NCBI GenBank assembly: GCA_007280315.1
Contig: QYQC01000237.1
Coordinates: 1 to 17,959 of the forward strand
Length of the DNA: 17,959 bases
Source of the DNA: Betaproteobacteria bacterium
Lineage (GTDB): Bacteria; Pseudomonadota; Gammaproteobacteria; Burkholderiales; SG8-39
Direction of reading: 5' to 3'
Position numbers and translations under genes: made by a program. How positions within the stretch are numbered: the first letter of the stretch is position 1; every line of letters starts with the position of its first letter. Shown here in pieces: positions 7,397 through 15,487 of this stretch. The notes under the pieces are model-generated. The model saw only the letters and a list, made by a program, of their open reading frames with translations. It was not told the origin of the DNA and ran no database searches.

Positions 7397-8587
7397 ATGA
7401 CCACCATCAAAGGCAAGCGCATTCTGCTCGGACTGAGCGGCGGCATCGCCGCCTACAAAGCGGCCGAGCTGACCCGACTACTCAAACAGGCGGGGGCGGA
7501 GGTGCGGGTGGTGATGACGGCGGCGGCTTGCCGCTTCATTACGCCGGTGACCCTGCAGGCGCTGTCCGGAAAGCAGGTGCATAGCGACCTGTGGGACGCC
7601 AGCGTGCCGAGCAATATGGCGCACATCGAGTTGTCGCGCGGATGTGATGCCATCGTTATTGCTCCGGCCAGTGCGGATTTCCTGGCCAAGCTCGCGCAGG
7701 GCCTGTGCGACGACCTGCTGTCCGCCTTGTGCCTTGCGCGCGAATGCCCGCTGCTGGTGGCGCCGGCGATGAATCTGCAGATGTGGGCCAATCCGGCGAC
7801 GCAGCGTAACGTGAAGCAACTGCATGCCGACGGTGTCGCCATTCTCGGACCCGCAAGCGGAGACCAGGCGTGCGGTGAGGTGGGCATGGGGCGCATGCTC
7901 GAAGCGCAGGAGTTGTTGGAGGAAATCGAGGCTTTTTTTCAGCCGAAATTGCTGGCCGGAAAACGCGTACTGATCACGGCCGGGCCGACGTTCGAGCCGA
8001 TCGACACGGTGCGCGGAATCACCAATACCAGTTCCGGAAAAATGGGATATGCGGTAGCACGGGCGGCGCGAGACGCGGGTGCTACGGTCACACTGGTAAG
8101 TGGACCCACCGCGCTGGCCGCACCTCGCGGATTGGAACGCGTCGACGTTTCCAGCGCGCAGGAGATGTATGACGCAGTGATGGTGAGGGTGGCCAAGGCG
8201 GACGTATTCATCGGCGTCGCTGCGGTCGCGGATTACCGTCCGAAGAAGGCGATGCGGCACAAGCTCAAAAAGGGCACGGACGAAATGACGCTCGAACTGC
8301 AACCCAATCCCGATATCCTCGGCACGGTCGCCGCGCGGCGGAAGGCGCCGTTCTGTGTCGGCTTTGCCGCCGAAACGGAGAATCTGGAAGCTTTTGCCGA
8401 GGCGAAACGCCGTCGCAAAAAAGTGCCACTTCTTGCTGCCAATCTCGCCCAGCACGCTTTCGGTGCCGACGACAATCAGCTGATCCTGTTCGACGACCAG
8501 GGCAGGCACGAGCTTCCCCGCGCGCCGAAAATCGAGCTCGCACGCGCGCTGGTCGGCCACATCGCCAGGCTGTTGCCAAAAAAATAA
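7397..8587 (+). CDS. coaBC: Bifunctional phosphopantothenoylcysteine decarboxylase / phosphopantothenate-cysteine ligase
   Basis: Two steps of coenzyme A synthesis: CoaB joins 4'-phosphopantothenate to cysteine using CTP, and CoaC decarboxylates the product with FMN. 396 residues. The CoaC domain (1-185) has GGIAAYK, the active His76 in NMAHIELSRG, PAMNLQMW (123-130) and Cys159 in ACGEVGMGRM. The CoaB domain (about 186-396) has ITAGPTFEPIDTVRGITN with Asn210, SSGKMG, AAVADYRP, Lys-rich HKLKKG and NPDIL. All key residues are present. The ribosome-binding site is weak. Cotranscription with dut is likely (79 bp gap, no terminator). Confidence 0.96.
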   Translation: MTTIKGKRILLGLSGGIAAYKAAELTRLLKQAGAEVRVVMTAAACRFITPVTLQALSGKQVHSDLWDASVPSNMAHIELSRGCDAIVIAPASADFLAKLAQGLCDDLLSALCLARECPLLVAPAMNLQMWANPATQRNVKQLHADGVAILGPASGDQACGEVGMGRMLEAQELLEEIEAFFQPKLLAGKRVLITAGPTFEPIDTVRGITNTSSGKMGYAVARAARDAGATVTLVSGPTALAAPRGLERVDVSSAQEMYDAVMVRVAKADVFIGVAAVADYRPKKAMRHKLKKGTDEMTLELQPNPDILGTVAARRKAPFCVGFAAETENLEAFAEAKRRRKKVPLLAANLAQHAFGADDNQLILFDDQGRHELPRAPKIELARALVGHIARLLPKK

Positions 8588-8666
8588 AGACTGTTTTCTG
8601 CCTCGAACGGTACGCGTTGCGTTGCCATTGCATTGCGTCCGTGGCGTTCAATTCAAACAATCCGAC

Positions 8667-9116
8667 ATGCACAAACTCGATGTAAAGATTCTCGATAGGC
8701 GACTCAAGGACGATCTGCCGCACTATGCCACTGCCGGTGCCGCGGGCCTGGACTTGCGCGCCTGCATCGATGCACCGATCGAACTTAAACCCGGTGCGAC
8801 CGAGCTGATTCCCAGCGGCATCGCCATTCACCTCACCGATCCTGGTCTCGCTGCGATGGTTCTGCCGCGTTCCGGGTTGGGGCACAAGCATGGCATCGTG
8901 CTTGGCAATCTGGTCGGGCTGATCGACTCCGACTATCAGGGGCAGATATTCGTTTCACTATGGAATCGCGGCGGCAACGCGTTCATGCTCAATCCACTGG
9001 AGCGCATCGCCCAGCTGGTGGTAGTGCCGGTGTTGCAGGTGCAGCTTAACCTGGTAGACGAGTTCGACTTGAGCGAACGCGGCGTCGGCGGCTTTGGCAG
9101 CACCGGAAAAATCTAG
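8667..9116 (+). CDS. dut: Deoxyuridine 5'-triphosphate nucleotidohydrolase (dUTPase)
   Basis: Hydrolyses dUTP to dUMP and pyrophosphate, keeping uracil out of DNA and supplying dUMP for dTMP synthesis. 149 residues from ATG 8667, the usual length for the trimeric enzyme; an upstream TTG at 8622 would add 15 residues unlike the family. All five motifs are present: AGAAGLDLRA, PRSGLGHKHG, GLIDSDYQGQI (catalytic Asp), NPLERIAQLV and the C-terminal flexible RGVGGFGSTG that closes over the base. It lies downstream of coaBC as in E. coli and ends at a shared bidirectional terminator. Confidence 0.96.
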   Translation: MHKLDVKILDRRLKDDLPHYATAGAAGLDLRACIDAPIELKPGATELIPSGIAIHLTDPGLAAMVLPRSGLGHKHGIVLGNLVGLIDSDYQGQIFVSLWNRGGNAFMLNPLERIAQLVVVPVLQVQLNLVDEFDLSERGVGGFGSTGKI

Positions 9117-9142
9117 GATCAGAGCGCCACTCCCCTAAATGG

Positions 9143-9168
9143 AAAAGGCCGCTTGCGCGGCCTTTTTT
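9143..9168. terminator. Bidirectional rho-independent terminator between dut and fccB
   Basis: GGCCGC (9147-9152), loop TTGC, GCGGCC (9157-9162), flanked by AAAA on the left and TTTTTT on the right, so it can stop both dut (plus) and fccB (minus) transcription. Confidence 0.88.
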
Positions 9169-9183
9169 GCCTTTGGCAAATCC

Positions 9184-10470
9184 CTAGCCGAGTGTGTCGG
9201 CCCAGATGTTCTGCGCCCAGGCCCAGCCGTAGATCCCCTCCAACTCGCTTGCGGCGGTCGACAATCCGCCTGATCCCGGCACGGTCTTGAACGTCTTGTC
9301 CTTGGCGTCGTAGCTGTGCACCGAAGCGACATGCACCGCTTCCTTGTCGCTGACGAAGCTGTAGCAGGTATTGATCATCATCGGGGCCTGGTTCACGGCC
9401 TGACCGGTCATCAGGGCGACCACGCCGGCGGCGCAGACCTTGGCATGTTGGTTGGCCATGGCGCCAGATTTTGGCATGGCCGGCGCCGATAGCGTCGCAT
9501 CCCCCAGCACATGGATGTCCGGATTGGCGGTCGACTGCATGGTGAGCCAGTCCACGTTGCACCAGCGATTGTTGGCGTTGATGACCCCGGCGCTGGCGGC
9601 AATCCCAGCCGCTTTCTGCTGCGGTATCACGTTGAGCACGTCGCCCTTGAACGAGTCGAAATCCGTCTTGACCGCCATGCCGCGCAGGTCGACGTCCTTG
9701 GCTTCCTGGGTATGGTGGTAATCGATCATGCCCTTATAGTGGTCGCCCCAGGCTTTCAGGAACAAGCCCTTTTTCGATACGATATCCGGATTGGCGTCCA
9801 GGATCAGAATCTTGGATTTCGGCTTGGCCTGCTTGAAATAGGACGCCACCTGACAGGCACGCTCGTAGGGTCCTGGCGGGCAGCGGTAGGGTGCTTTCGG
9901 GACCGATAGCACAAAGACGCCGCCGTCGCGCATCGCCTCCAGCTGCTTTCTCAACGCCACGGTTTCGGGCCCGGCCTTCCATGCGTGGTGGACGGTCTTC
10001 TGCGCTTCGGCATTGTTCAGGCCCGGGATCAGGTCGTACATGAAATCGATGCCGGGCGACAGCACCAGCCGGTCATAGGGCAGATCCTGGATGCGCGTGA
10101 GTTTGACCATTTTCTTGGCGGTATCGATGGCCGTGACTTCGTCGCGCAGTACTTGCACGCCGTATTCGCGCAGTCCCGCGTAGCTCACGCTGATGTCTTC
10201 GATTTTCTTGCTTCCGCCCAGGACCAGATTGGACATGGGGCAGGATACGAACTGGGTTTCGCGGTCGATCAGGAACACCTCTATGCGTCCGCCCGACCAC
10301 ATGCGGATGTATTTCGCGGCAGCGGCGCCGCCGTAGCCGGCGCCGATCACGATTACGCGGCCGATCGGTTTTTGCACTTGCGATGTGGTTGCGCAACTCG
10401 CCAGAGTGGTAGTGGCAGCGCCGGCGGCGAGGAATTTGATGAAATCGCGTCGATTATGTGCGTGGGCCAT
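9184..10470 (-). CDS. fccB: Flavocytochrome c sulfide dehydrogenase, flavoprotein subunit
   Basis: Oxidises sulfide in the periplasm and passes electrons through FAD to the cytochrome subunit. 428 residues. It starts with a twin-arginine signal (RRDFIKFLAAGAA, 7-19), fitting export of a folded flavoprotein. The FAD Rossmann loop is VIGAGYGGAAAA (41-52). Cys77 in VSCPMSN matches the cysteine that binds FAD covalently (Cys42 of the mature Allochromatium protein). Cys197 (YRCPPGPYE) and Cys369 (INTCYSF) match the redox disulfide. GDA at 323-325 is the second FAD motif. It follows fccA by 9 bp with a strong ribosome-binding site, TAGGGGAAG. A SoxF-type homologue is the same family, but no sox genes are visible here. 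Confidence 0.93.
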   Translation of the reverse strand: MAHAHNRRDFIKFLAAGAATTTLASCATTSQVQKPIGRVIVIGAGYGGAAAAKYIRMWSGGRIEVFLIDRETQFVSCPMSNLVLGGSKKIEDISVSYAGLREYGVQVLRDEVTAIDTAKKMVKLTRIQDLPYDRLVLSPGIDFMYDLIPGLNNAEAQKTVHHAWKAGPETVALRKQLEAMRDGGVFVLSVPKAPYRCPPGPYERACQVASYFKQAKPKSKILILDANPDIVSKKGLFLKAWGDHYKGMIDYHHTQEAKDVDLRGMAVKTDFDSFKGDVLNVIPQQKAAGIAASAGVINANNRWCNVDWLTMQSTANPDIHVLGDATLSAPAMPKSGAMANQHAKVCAAGVVALMTGQAVNQAPMMINTCYSFVSDKEAVHVASVHSYDAKDKTFKTVPGSGGLSTAASELEGIYGWAWAQNIWADTLG

Positions 10471-10479
10471 GGTCTTCCC

Positions 10480-10785
10480 CTACTTGGCTTTCTGTTGCGA
10501 AAAATACTGGGCGATCGACTCCACCTGCTGCTCCGTATAGCCCTTGGAAAGCTGGTGCATGAGCGTCGCGGGTCTGGCGCCGGATTTGAAATCCTTCATA
10601 GCCTGTGTCAGTTGGCTCTTCGGCATGCCGTCCAGCGTCCCGGTGCCAGTTGTGCCCTTGCCGTGACAGGTGACGCAGGTCGCAGCCAGGTTGCGGCCGA
10701 GGTTGGCGTCCTCGGCGGCAGCAGGCAGCGTTAGTGCGCCGCCGAGCAATGCGGTAGACAATAGCGTAACGCGCATTTTGTTCAT
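10480..10785 (-). CDS. fccA: Monoheme cytochrome c, electron-accepting subunit of sulfide dehydrogenase
   Basis: 101 residues. The Sec signal peptide (about 1-24) ends LPAAA, followed by a small class I cytochrome c with the heme site CVTCH (37-41) and probable axial Met76 in ATLMHQLSKGYTEQQV. I chose ATG 10785 because AAAGGAG lies 8 nt upstream; an in-frame extension to 10866 would run across the promoter. One heme makes it the short type found with monoheme flavocytochrome c, unlike the diheme Allochromatium subunit. The adjacent fccB and shared promoter support the pairing. By sequence alone it could be any cytochrome of the c4/c5 type, so context carries part of the call. Confidence 0.88.
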   Translation of the reverse strand: MNKMRVTLLSTALLGGALTLPAAAEDANLGRNLAATCVTCHGKGTTGTGTLDGMPKSQLTQAMKDFKSGARPATLMHQLSKGYTEQQVESIAQYFSQQKAK

Positions 10786-10833
10786 CAGACAATCTCCTTT
10801 GGTAAGCGTGGCTCTTGTTTTATTTTTTTTTGC

Positions 10834-10862
10834 AGTATCGCCTTGCGCTTTGTCGCTGTCAA
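10834..10862 (-). promoter_or_regulatory. Sigma70-type promoter of fccAB
   Basis: On the minus strand, a perfect -35 TTGACA (10857-10862) and -10 GATACT (10834-10839) are separated by exactly 17 bp. The start site would be near 10827, leaving a leader of about 42 nt that is very A-rich just before the ribosome-binding site. No clear operator palindrome overlaps it. Confidence 0.72.
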
Positions 10863-10907
10863 GCATTGTTCCCGGATACTTGGGGACTATCGGAATCCGG
10901 AGGCAAG

Positions 10908-10930
10908 AAAAAAGCCGCTTGCGGCGGCTT
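10908..10930 (-). terminator. Rho-independent terminator of clpSA
   Basis: On the minus strand, AAGCCGC, loop CGCAA, GCGGCTT continues into a T run (10908-10913), about 20 nt after the clpA stop. Confidence 0.85.
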
Positions 10931-10950
10931 TGTTGGAACGGGAAGGCGCG

Positions 10951-13230
10951 TCAGCTTTCCTGCGCCACGGGCGGCGGCACGACCGGCGATTCGCTGGGGA
11001 ATACGAGCTGCACCTTGTCCGATTCGTCGATGTCGATGGTGACCTTGCCGCCGCTCACCAGACGGCCGAACAGCAGCTCATCGGCCAGGGCGCGGCGCAC
11101 CGTGTCCTGAATCAGGCGCGCCATCGGCCGCGCACCCATGAGCGGATCGAAACCGTGCTCGGCAAGGTGGGCCTTAAGCGTGTCGGTGAAAACCACCTCG
11201 ACCTTTTTCTCGTGCAACTGCTCTTCCAGCTGCATCAGGAATTTGTCCACCACGCGCAGGATTATTTCCTGGTCGAGGGCGGCAAACGAAATAATCGCAT
11301 CCAGGCGGTTCCTGAACTCGGGCGTGAACATGCGCTTGATCTCGACCAGTTCGTCGCCGGTGGTGCGCGACAGGCTGAATCCGATGCTGCTCCGATTCAG
11401 GGCCTCGGCGCCGGCGTTGGTGGTCATGATAATGACGACGTTGCGAAAATCGGCCTTGCGTCCGTTGTTGTCGGTTAGGGTGCCGTGGTCCATCACCTGC
11501 AACAGGATATTGAAAATATCCGGATGCGCTTTTTCGATCTCATCCAGCAGCAGCACGCAATGCGGTTTCTTGCTGATCGCCTCGGTCAAGAGGCCGCCCT
11601 GGTCGAATCCGACATAACCCGGCGGAGCGCCGATCAAACGCGAGACGGCGTGGCGCTCCATGTACTCGGACATGTCGAAGCGAATCAATTCGATGCCCAT
11701 GCAGTAGGCGAGCTGGCGCGCCACTTCGGTCTTGCCGACGCCGGTGGGGCCGGAGAACAGGAATGATCCGATCGGCTTGGTTGGCTGGCCCAGACCGCTG
11801 CGCGCCATTTTGATCGACGAGGCGAGTGCGTCGATGGCCTTATCTTGCCCGAATACCACGGCCTTTAGATCGCGGTCCAGATTCCTGAGAGACTCGCGAT
11901 CATCCGAAGACACGCTCCTGGTCGGAATGCGCGCGATTTTGGCGATGATCTCCTCGATCTCGAGTTTGCCCACGACTTTCTTCTGCTTGGTCTTGGGCAG
12001 GATGCGCTGCGCGGCGCCAGCCTCGTCGATGACGTCGATGGCTTTGTCCGGCAAATGGCGGTCATTGATGAATCGCGCCGACAACTCGGCGGCGGTGGTG
12101 AGCGCGGCAGCCGAATACTTGATGCCATGGTGCGCCTCAAACCGGCTCTTTAGGCCGCGCAGAATCGCCACGGTCTCCTCTACAGAGGGCTCGACCACAT
12201 CGATCTTCTGGAAACGGCGCGACAGGGCGTGATCTTTTTCGAATACGCCGCGGTATTCGTTATAGGTGGTCGCGCCGATGCACTTCAATTGCCCGGAGGA
12301 GAGCGCGGGCTTGAGCAGGTTGGACGCGTCCAGCGTCCCGCCGGATGCGGCGCCGGCGCCGATCAGGGTGTGGATCTCATCGATGAACAAAATGGCGTTG
12401 CAGTTGTCCAGCAGCTGCTTCAGTACCGCTTTGAGGCGTTGTTCGAAGTCGCCGCGGTACTTGGTCCCGGCGAGCAATGCCCCCATGTCAAGTGCATACA
12501 CCTGGCAACGCGCCAGCACTTCCGGGACGCTGCCCTCGACAATGCGCCGCGCCAGGCCTTCGGCGATGGCGGTTTTGCCTACCCCGGCCTCGCCTACCAG
12601 CAGCGGATTGTTCTTGCGCCGCCGGCACAGTGTCTGGATCACGCGCTCCAATTCGCGTTCGCGGCCGATGAGCGGATCTATCTTCCCGACCAGCGCCTGG
12701 GCGTTCAGATTGAGCGTATAAGTTTCGAGCGCGCCGTGACCGGCCTGCTCGTCCTGCTGCTCCTCGCTGGTTTCCGGTTTTCCGCCAGGCGCCTGCGGCG
12801 TCTTGGTGATGCCGTGCGAGATGAAATTGACCACATCCAGCCGCGTAATGCCCTGCTGATGCAGAAAGTAAACTGCATGCGAATCTTTTTCGCCAAATAT
12901 CGCCACCAGTACGTTGGCGCCGGTCACTTCTTTCTTTCCGGAGGACTGCACGTGCAGGATTGCGCGCTGAATTACGCGCTGAAATCCCAGCGTCGGCTGG
13001 GTGTCGATTTCCTCGGACCCGGCCACGGTCGGAGTGTGCTCGGTAACGAATCCGGCGAGACTCTTGCGCAACTCGTCGATGTTGGCGGCGCAGGCGCGCA
13101 GCACCTCGGCGGCGGTTGGATTGTCCAACAGCGCCAGCAGCAGGTGCTCGACCGTAATGAACTCGTGGCGTTTTTGCCGGGCTTCGACAAATGCCATGTG
13201 CAAGCTGACTTCAAGTTCCTGCGCAATCAT
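10951..13230 (-). CDS. clpA: ATP-dependent Clp protease ATP-binding subunit ClpA
   Basis: AAA+ unfoldase that feeds substrates to ClpP. 759 residues from ATG 13230, against 758 in E. coli. The start is chosen because GGAGGAAACGGA precedes it and the ATG overlaps the clpS stop (ATGA); the frame stays open to 13335 but that part lies inside clpS. Domains in order: N-domain (1-140) that binds ClpS; an acidic, Gln-rich linker (145-170); D1 with Walker A GEAGVGKT (213-220) and Walker B FIDE (282-285); D2 with Walker A GPTGVGKT (494-501) and Walker B LLLDE (560-564). The ClpP-docking tripeptide reads IGF (616-618) where E. coli ClpA has IGL; this still fits the loop consensus. clpP is not in the window. 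Confidence 0.96.
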   Translation of the reverse strand: MIAQELEVSLHMAFVEARQKRHEFITVEHLLLALLDNPTAAEVLRACAANIDELRKSLAGFVTEHTPTVAGSEEIDTQPTLGFQRVIQRAILHVQSSGKKEVTGANVLVAIFGEKDSHAVYFLHQQGITRLDVVNFISHGITKTPQAPGGKPETSEEQQDEQAGHGALETYTLNLNAQALVGKIDPLIGRERELERVIQTLCRRRKNNPLLVGEAGVGKTAIAEGLARRIVEGSVPEVLARCQVYALDMGALLAGTKYRGDFEQRLKAVLKQLLDNCNAILFIDEIHTLIGAGAASGGTLDASNLLKPALSSGQLKCIGATTYNEYRGVFEKDHALSRRFQKIDVVEPSVEETVAILRGLKSRFEAHHGIKYSAAALTTAAELSARFINDRHLPDKAIDVIDEAGAAQRILPKTKQKKVVGKLEIEEIIAKIARIPTRSVSSDDRESLRNLDRDLKAVVFGQDKAIDALASSIKMARSGLGQPTKPIGSFLFSGPTGVGKTEVARQLAYCMGIELIRFDMSEYMERHAVSRLIGAPPGYVGFDQGGLLTEAISKKPHCVLLLDEIEKAHPDIFNILLQVMDHGTLTDNNGRKADFRNVVIIMTTNAGAEALNRSSIGFSLSRTTGDELVEIKRMFTPEFRNRLDAIISFAALDQEIILRVVDKFLMQLEEQLHEKKVEVVFTDTLKAHLAEHGFDPLMGARPMARLIQDTVRRALADELLFGRLVSGGKVTIDIDESDKVQLVFPSESPVVPPPVAQES

Positions 13231-13538
13231 TCCGTTTCCTCCATCACGCATTGAAGCGGATGTTGATGCTGGCGGGCGAAACTGCCCACCTGCTCTACCT
13301 TTGTTACTGCAACGTCCTTGGGATAGACGCCGCATACGCCCACGCCTTCACGGTGCACCTTCAGCATGACCTGTGTCGCTTGCTCGCGGCTCAGGCTGAA
13401 GAACGTCTGCAGCACGACGACCACGAATTCCATGGGCGTGTAGTCATCATTCAGCAGCAAAACCTTGAACAGCGGCGGTGGCTTGACCTTGGCCTTCTTC
13501 GCCTCTAAGACGGTCCCTTCACGCGCCCGATTCGCCAT
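13227..13538 (-). CDS. clpS: ClpA adaptor ClpS (N-end rule recognin)
   Basis: Delivers proteins with destabilising N-terminal residues to ClpAP. 103 residues: a variable tail (1-20), then the conserved core PPLFKVLLLNDDYTPMEFVV. Asp31 and Asp32 and His62 line the pocket for the N-terminal amino group. The end, FARQHQHPLQCVMEE, is typical. The final ATGA overlap with clpA implies coupled translation of adaptor and unfoldase. The ribosome-binding site before ATG 13538 is weak. Confidence 0.95.
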   Translation of the reverse strand: MANRAREGTVLEAKKAKVKPPPLFKVLLLNDDYTPMEFVVVVLQTFFSLSREQATQVMLKVHREGVGVCGVYPKDVAVTKVEQVGSFARQHQHPLQCVMEETE

Positions 13539-13559
13539 GCTAGTCCACTCGCCGAAACA

Positions 13560-13588
13560 ACACTATGCCAGATTTTGCGTCCAGTCAA
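13560..13588 (-). promoter_or_regulatory. Possible promoter of clpSA
   Basis: On the minus strand, TTGACT (13583-13588, 5 of 6) and TAGTGT (13560-13565) are 17 bp apart. The -10 is poor. It is placed 22 bp before the clpS start. Confidence 0.35.
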
Positions 13589-13748
13589 TTTGACCAGAGC
13601 GATACGGCGCAGCTTGTAACTGTGCCAGCCGCTGCATTATCACCCGAAAACACGCATTGCCTGAGTGTAATCCTAAACGCCGCGGACATGCGGCGCAATG
13701 CCGCGTAACGTGCGGTTTCGCACACCTTAGGCCGAACGCTGCGGCCAC

Positions 13749-13777
13749 TTGACTTGGATTGCCAAACTGAGTAAAAA
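13749..13777 (+). promoter_or_regulatory. Sigma70-type promoter of the cold-shock gene
   Basis: TTGACT (13749-13754, 5 of 6) and TAAAAA (13772-13777, 4 of 6) with exactly 17 bp between. The start site would be near 13784, giving a leader of about 104 nt. Confidence 0.6.
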
Positions 13778-13784
13778 ACGGCTG

Positions 13785-13887
13785 GTGCCCGGCGTCATGC
13801 GGTGTACCCATTGCGATTCCGGTGCAACGTCGGGGCGGGGCACGAAATGGGGGCTCTTTCGATTGTGTGCTTTTCTTGGAAGTTACT
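13785..13887 (+). promoter_or_regulatory. Structured leader of the cold-shock mRNA
   Basis: GTGCCC (13785-13790) can pair with GGGCAC (13838-13843), enclosing a smaller TTGC/GCAA stem. GGAAG precedes the ATG. Long leaders that fold differently with temperature are known for cspA-type genes; whether this one responds is inferred. Confidence 0.4.
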
Positions 13888-14094
13888 ATGCCAACAGGTA
13901 CGGTAAAGTGGTTCAACGACGCCAAGGGCTACGGATTCATTACTCCGGACGACGGCAGCGAGGATTTGTTCGCACATTTCTCCGCCATCCAGATGGACGG
14001 ATTCAAGTCGCTCAAAGAGGGGCAGAAGGTGAAATTCGAGGTGACGCAGGGTCCGAAGGGCAAGCAAGCCTCCGGCATCCAGTCGGCGGCTTGA
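13888..14094 (+). CDS. Cold-shock domain protein (CspA/CspD family)
   Basis: 68 residues forming a single five-strand OB fold. MPTGTVKWFNDAKGYGFITP contains RNP1 (KGYGFI), and LFAHFSAI contains RNP2. It binds single-stranded RNA or DNA, usually as an RNA chaperone. ATG 13888 is the family start; the open frame extends upstream to 13822 but with no family match. It is divergent from clpS, an arrangement known for cspD-clpS-clpA in enterobacteria. That position suggests a CspD-like paralogue, but the sequence alone does not separate CspA from CspD. Confidence 0.93.
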   Translation: MPTGTVKWFNDAKGYGFITPDDGSEDLFAHFSAIQMDGFKSLKEGQKVKFEVTQGPKGKQASGIQSAA

Positions 14095-14140
14095 AGCGGC
14101 GCACGACCGCCGGCCGTTCAGTTGTGGCCGCGACCGAAGA

Positions 14141-14171
14141 GTTGCGCGCGTGCGGCGGGGCGGCGCGCAAC
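14141..14171. other. Hairpin between the cold-shock gene and icd
   Basis: GTTGCGCGC and GCGCGCAAC (9 bp, perfect) around a 13-nt loop, 16 bp beyond the icd stop. There is no real T run on either side, only TCTT on the minus side. It may protect the 3' ends of two converging mRNAs or act as a weak terminator. Confidence 0.45.
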
Positions 14172-14186
14172 GATCGGAGAATCGCG

Positions 14187-15449
14187 TCAGCGCATATTCG
14201 CGATCAGGGCACTACCGAAGCCCGAGCAAGAAACCTGCTTTGCACCGGTCATGAGACGGGCGAAGTCGTAGGTCACGGTCTTGGCATTGATCGTGTCGCT
14301 CATCGACTTGATGATCAGATCGGCAGCCTCAACCCAGCCCATGTGGCGCAGCATCATTTCGGCTGACAGAATTTCAGAACCGGGGTTGACGTAGTCCTTG
14401 CCGGCATATTTCGGCGCAGTGCCGTGCGTGGCTTCGAACATCGCAATGGTGTCGGACATGTTTGCGCCGGGCGCAATGCCGATGCCGCCCACCTGCGCAG
14501 CGAGGGCGTCTGAAATCAGGTCGCCAGTCAGGTTAAGCGTCGCGATCACGTCGTATTCCGCCGGACGCAACAAAATCTGCTGCAGCATCGCGTCGGTGAT
14601 GACGTCCTTTACTACGATCTCCTGGCCGGTCTTCGGGTTCTTGAAGCTGGACCAGGGGCCGCCGTCGAGCAGCTTGGCGCCGAACTCGCGTTGCGCCAGC
14701 GCGTAACCCCAGTCGCGGAATGCACCTTCGGTAAATTTCTGGATATTGCCCTTGTGTACCAGGGTGACCGACCTGCGATTGTTGTCGATCGCATACTGGA
14801 AAGCCTTCCTGATCAGCCGTTCGCTGCCTTCGCTCGAGACCGGCTTGATACCTATCGCCGAGGTTGCCGGAAAGCGAATCTTCGTGACCTTCATCTCCTT
14901 GATAAGGAAATCGATCATTTTCTTAACTTCCGGCGTACCGGCGGCCCACTCGATGCCGGCGTAGATGTCTTCCGCGTTTTCGCGGAAAATCACCATATCG
15001 GTCTTCTCCGGCTCTTTCAGCGGGCTGGGTACGCCGGGGAAATAGTGTATCGGGCGCAGGCATACATACAGATCGAGCTGCTGGCGTAGCGCCACATTGA
15101 TCGAACGGATGCCGCCGCCGATGGGTGTGGTGAGCGGTCCCTTGATCGATATCACGTACTCCTTGGCAGCCTCAAGGGTTTCATCAGGCAGCCACACGTT
15201 CTCGCCGTAGACCTTGCACGATTTCTCGCCCGCGTACATCTCCATCCAGGAAATCTTGCGTTTGCCGGCATAAGCCTTGGCTACTGCAGCGTCCACCACC
15301 TTGATCATCACCGGCGTAATGTCGACCCCGATGCCATCGCCCTCAATGTAGGGAATGATCGGCTGGTTCGGTACGTCCAGGGAATGATCCTGCCGGACGC
15401 TGATTTTTTCGCCTGCGCCTGGGATCTTGATGTGCTTGTAGCTGGCCAT
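14187..15449 (-). CDS. icd: NADP-dependent isocitrate dehydrogenase
   Basis: Converts isocitrate to 2-oxoglutarate and CO2, making NADPH, in the TCA cycle. 420 residues, close to the 416 of E. coli. GGGIRSINVALRQ carries Ser116, equal to Ser113 of E. coli, which AceK phosphorylates to shut the enzyme. Substrate and metal motifs include YEGDG-like IEGDGIGVD and FRENAEDIYAGIEW. The cofactor segment TAPKYAGKDYVNPGS and the late YDFARLM keep the NADP-selecting Lys, Tyr, Val and Arg. AGGAG lies 5-6 nt before the ATG. It is divergent from aceA, so the two enzymes competing for isocitrate share one control region. aceK is not in the window. Confidence 0.96.
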   Translation of the reverse strand: MASYKHIKIPGAGEKISVRQDHSLDVPNQPIIPYIEGDGIGVDITPVMIKVVDAAVAKAYAGKRKISWMEMYAGEKSCKVYGENVWLPDETLEAAKEYVISIKGPLTTPIGGGIRSINVALRQQLDLYVCLRPIHYFPGVPSPLKEPEKTDMVIFRENAEDIYAGIEWAAGTPEVKKMIDFLIKEMKVTKIRFPATSAIGIKPVSSEGSERLIRKAFQYAIDNNRRSVTLVHKGNIQKFTEGAFRDWGYALAQREFGAKLLDGGPWSSFKNPKTGQEIVVKDVITDAMLQQILLRPAEYDVIATLNLTGDLISDALAAQVGGIGIAPGANMSDTIAMFEATHGTAPKYAGKDYVNPGSEILSAEMMLRHMGWVEAADLIIKSMSDTINAKTVTYDFARLMTGAKQVSCSGFGSALIANMR

Positions 15450-15487
15450 GAGAACTCCTGGTTATGGAAGAAATCGTTAGGGAGGGG

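Larger units (their letters stand above)
13539..13887. other. 349-bp intergenic region between clpS and the cold-shock gene
   Basis: No credible gene. It holds the probable clpSA promoter at its left end (minus strand), and the cold-shock promoter with its leader at its right end (plus strand). Between about 13600 and 13740 I see nothing recognisable. Confidence 0.7.

Noticed and set aside
7478..8560. 360-codon open frame antisense to coaBC
   Set aside because: Shadow of coaBC; no recognisable domain and no ribosome-binding site.
10786..10866. 27-residue extension of the FccA cytochrome
   Set aside because: It would cross the -35/-10 promoter and lacks a ribosome-binding site, and it would put the signal peptide internally.
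12229..13254. 341-codon open frame antisense to clpA
   Set aside because: Shadow of clpA; translation is low-complexity and family-less.
13231..13335. N-terminal extension of ClpA by 35 residues
   Set aside because: It lies inside clpS in another frame. The ATG at 13230 has GGAGG and gives the family length.
14141..14171. Intrinsic terminator for icd
   Set aside because: The stem is strong, but neither side has a T run, so it is listed only as a hairpin.
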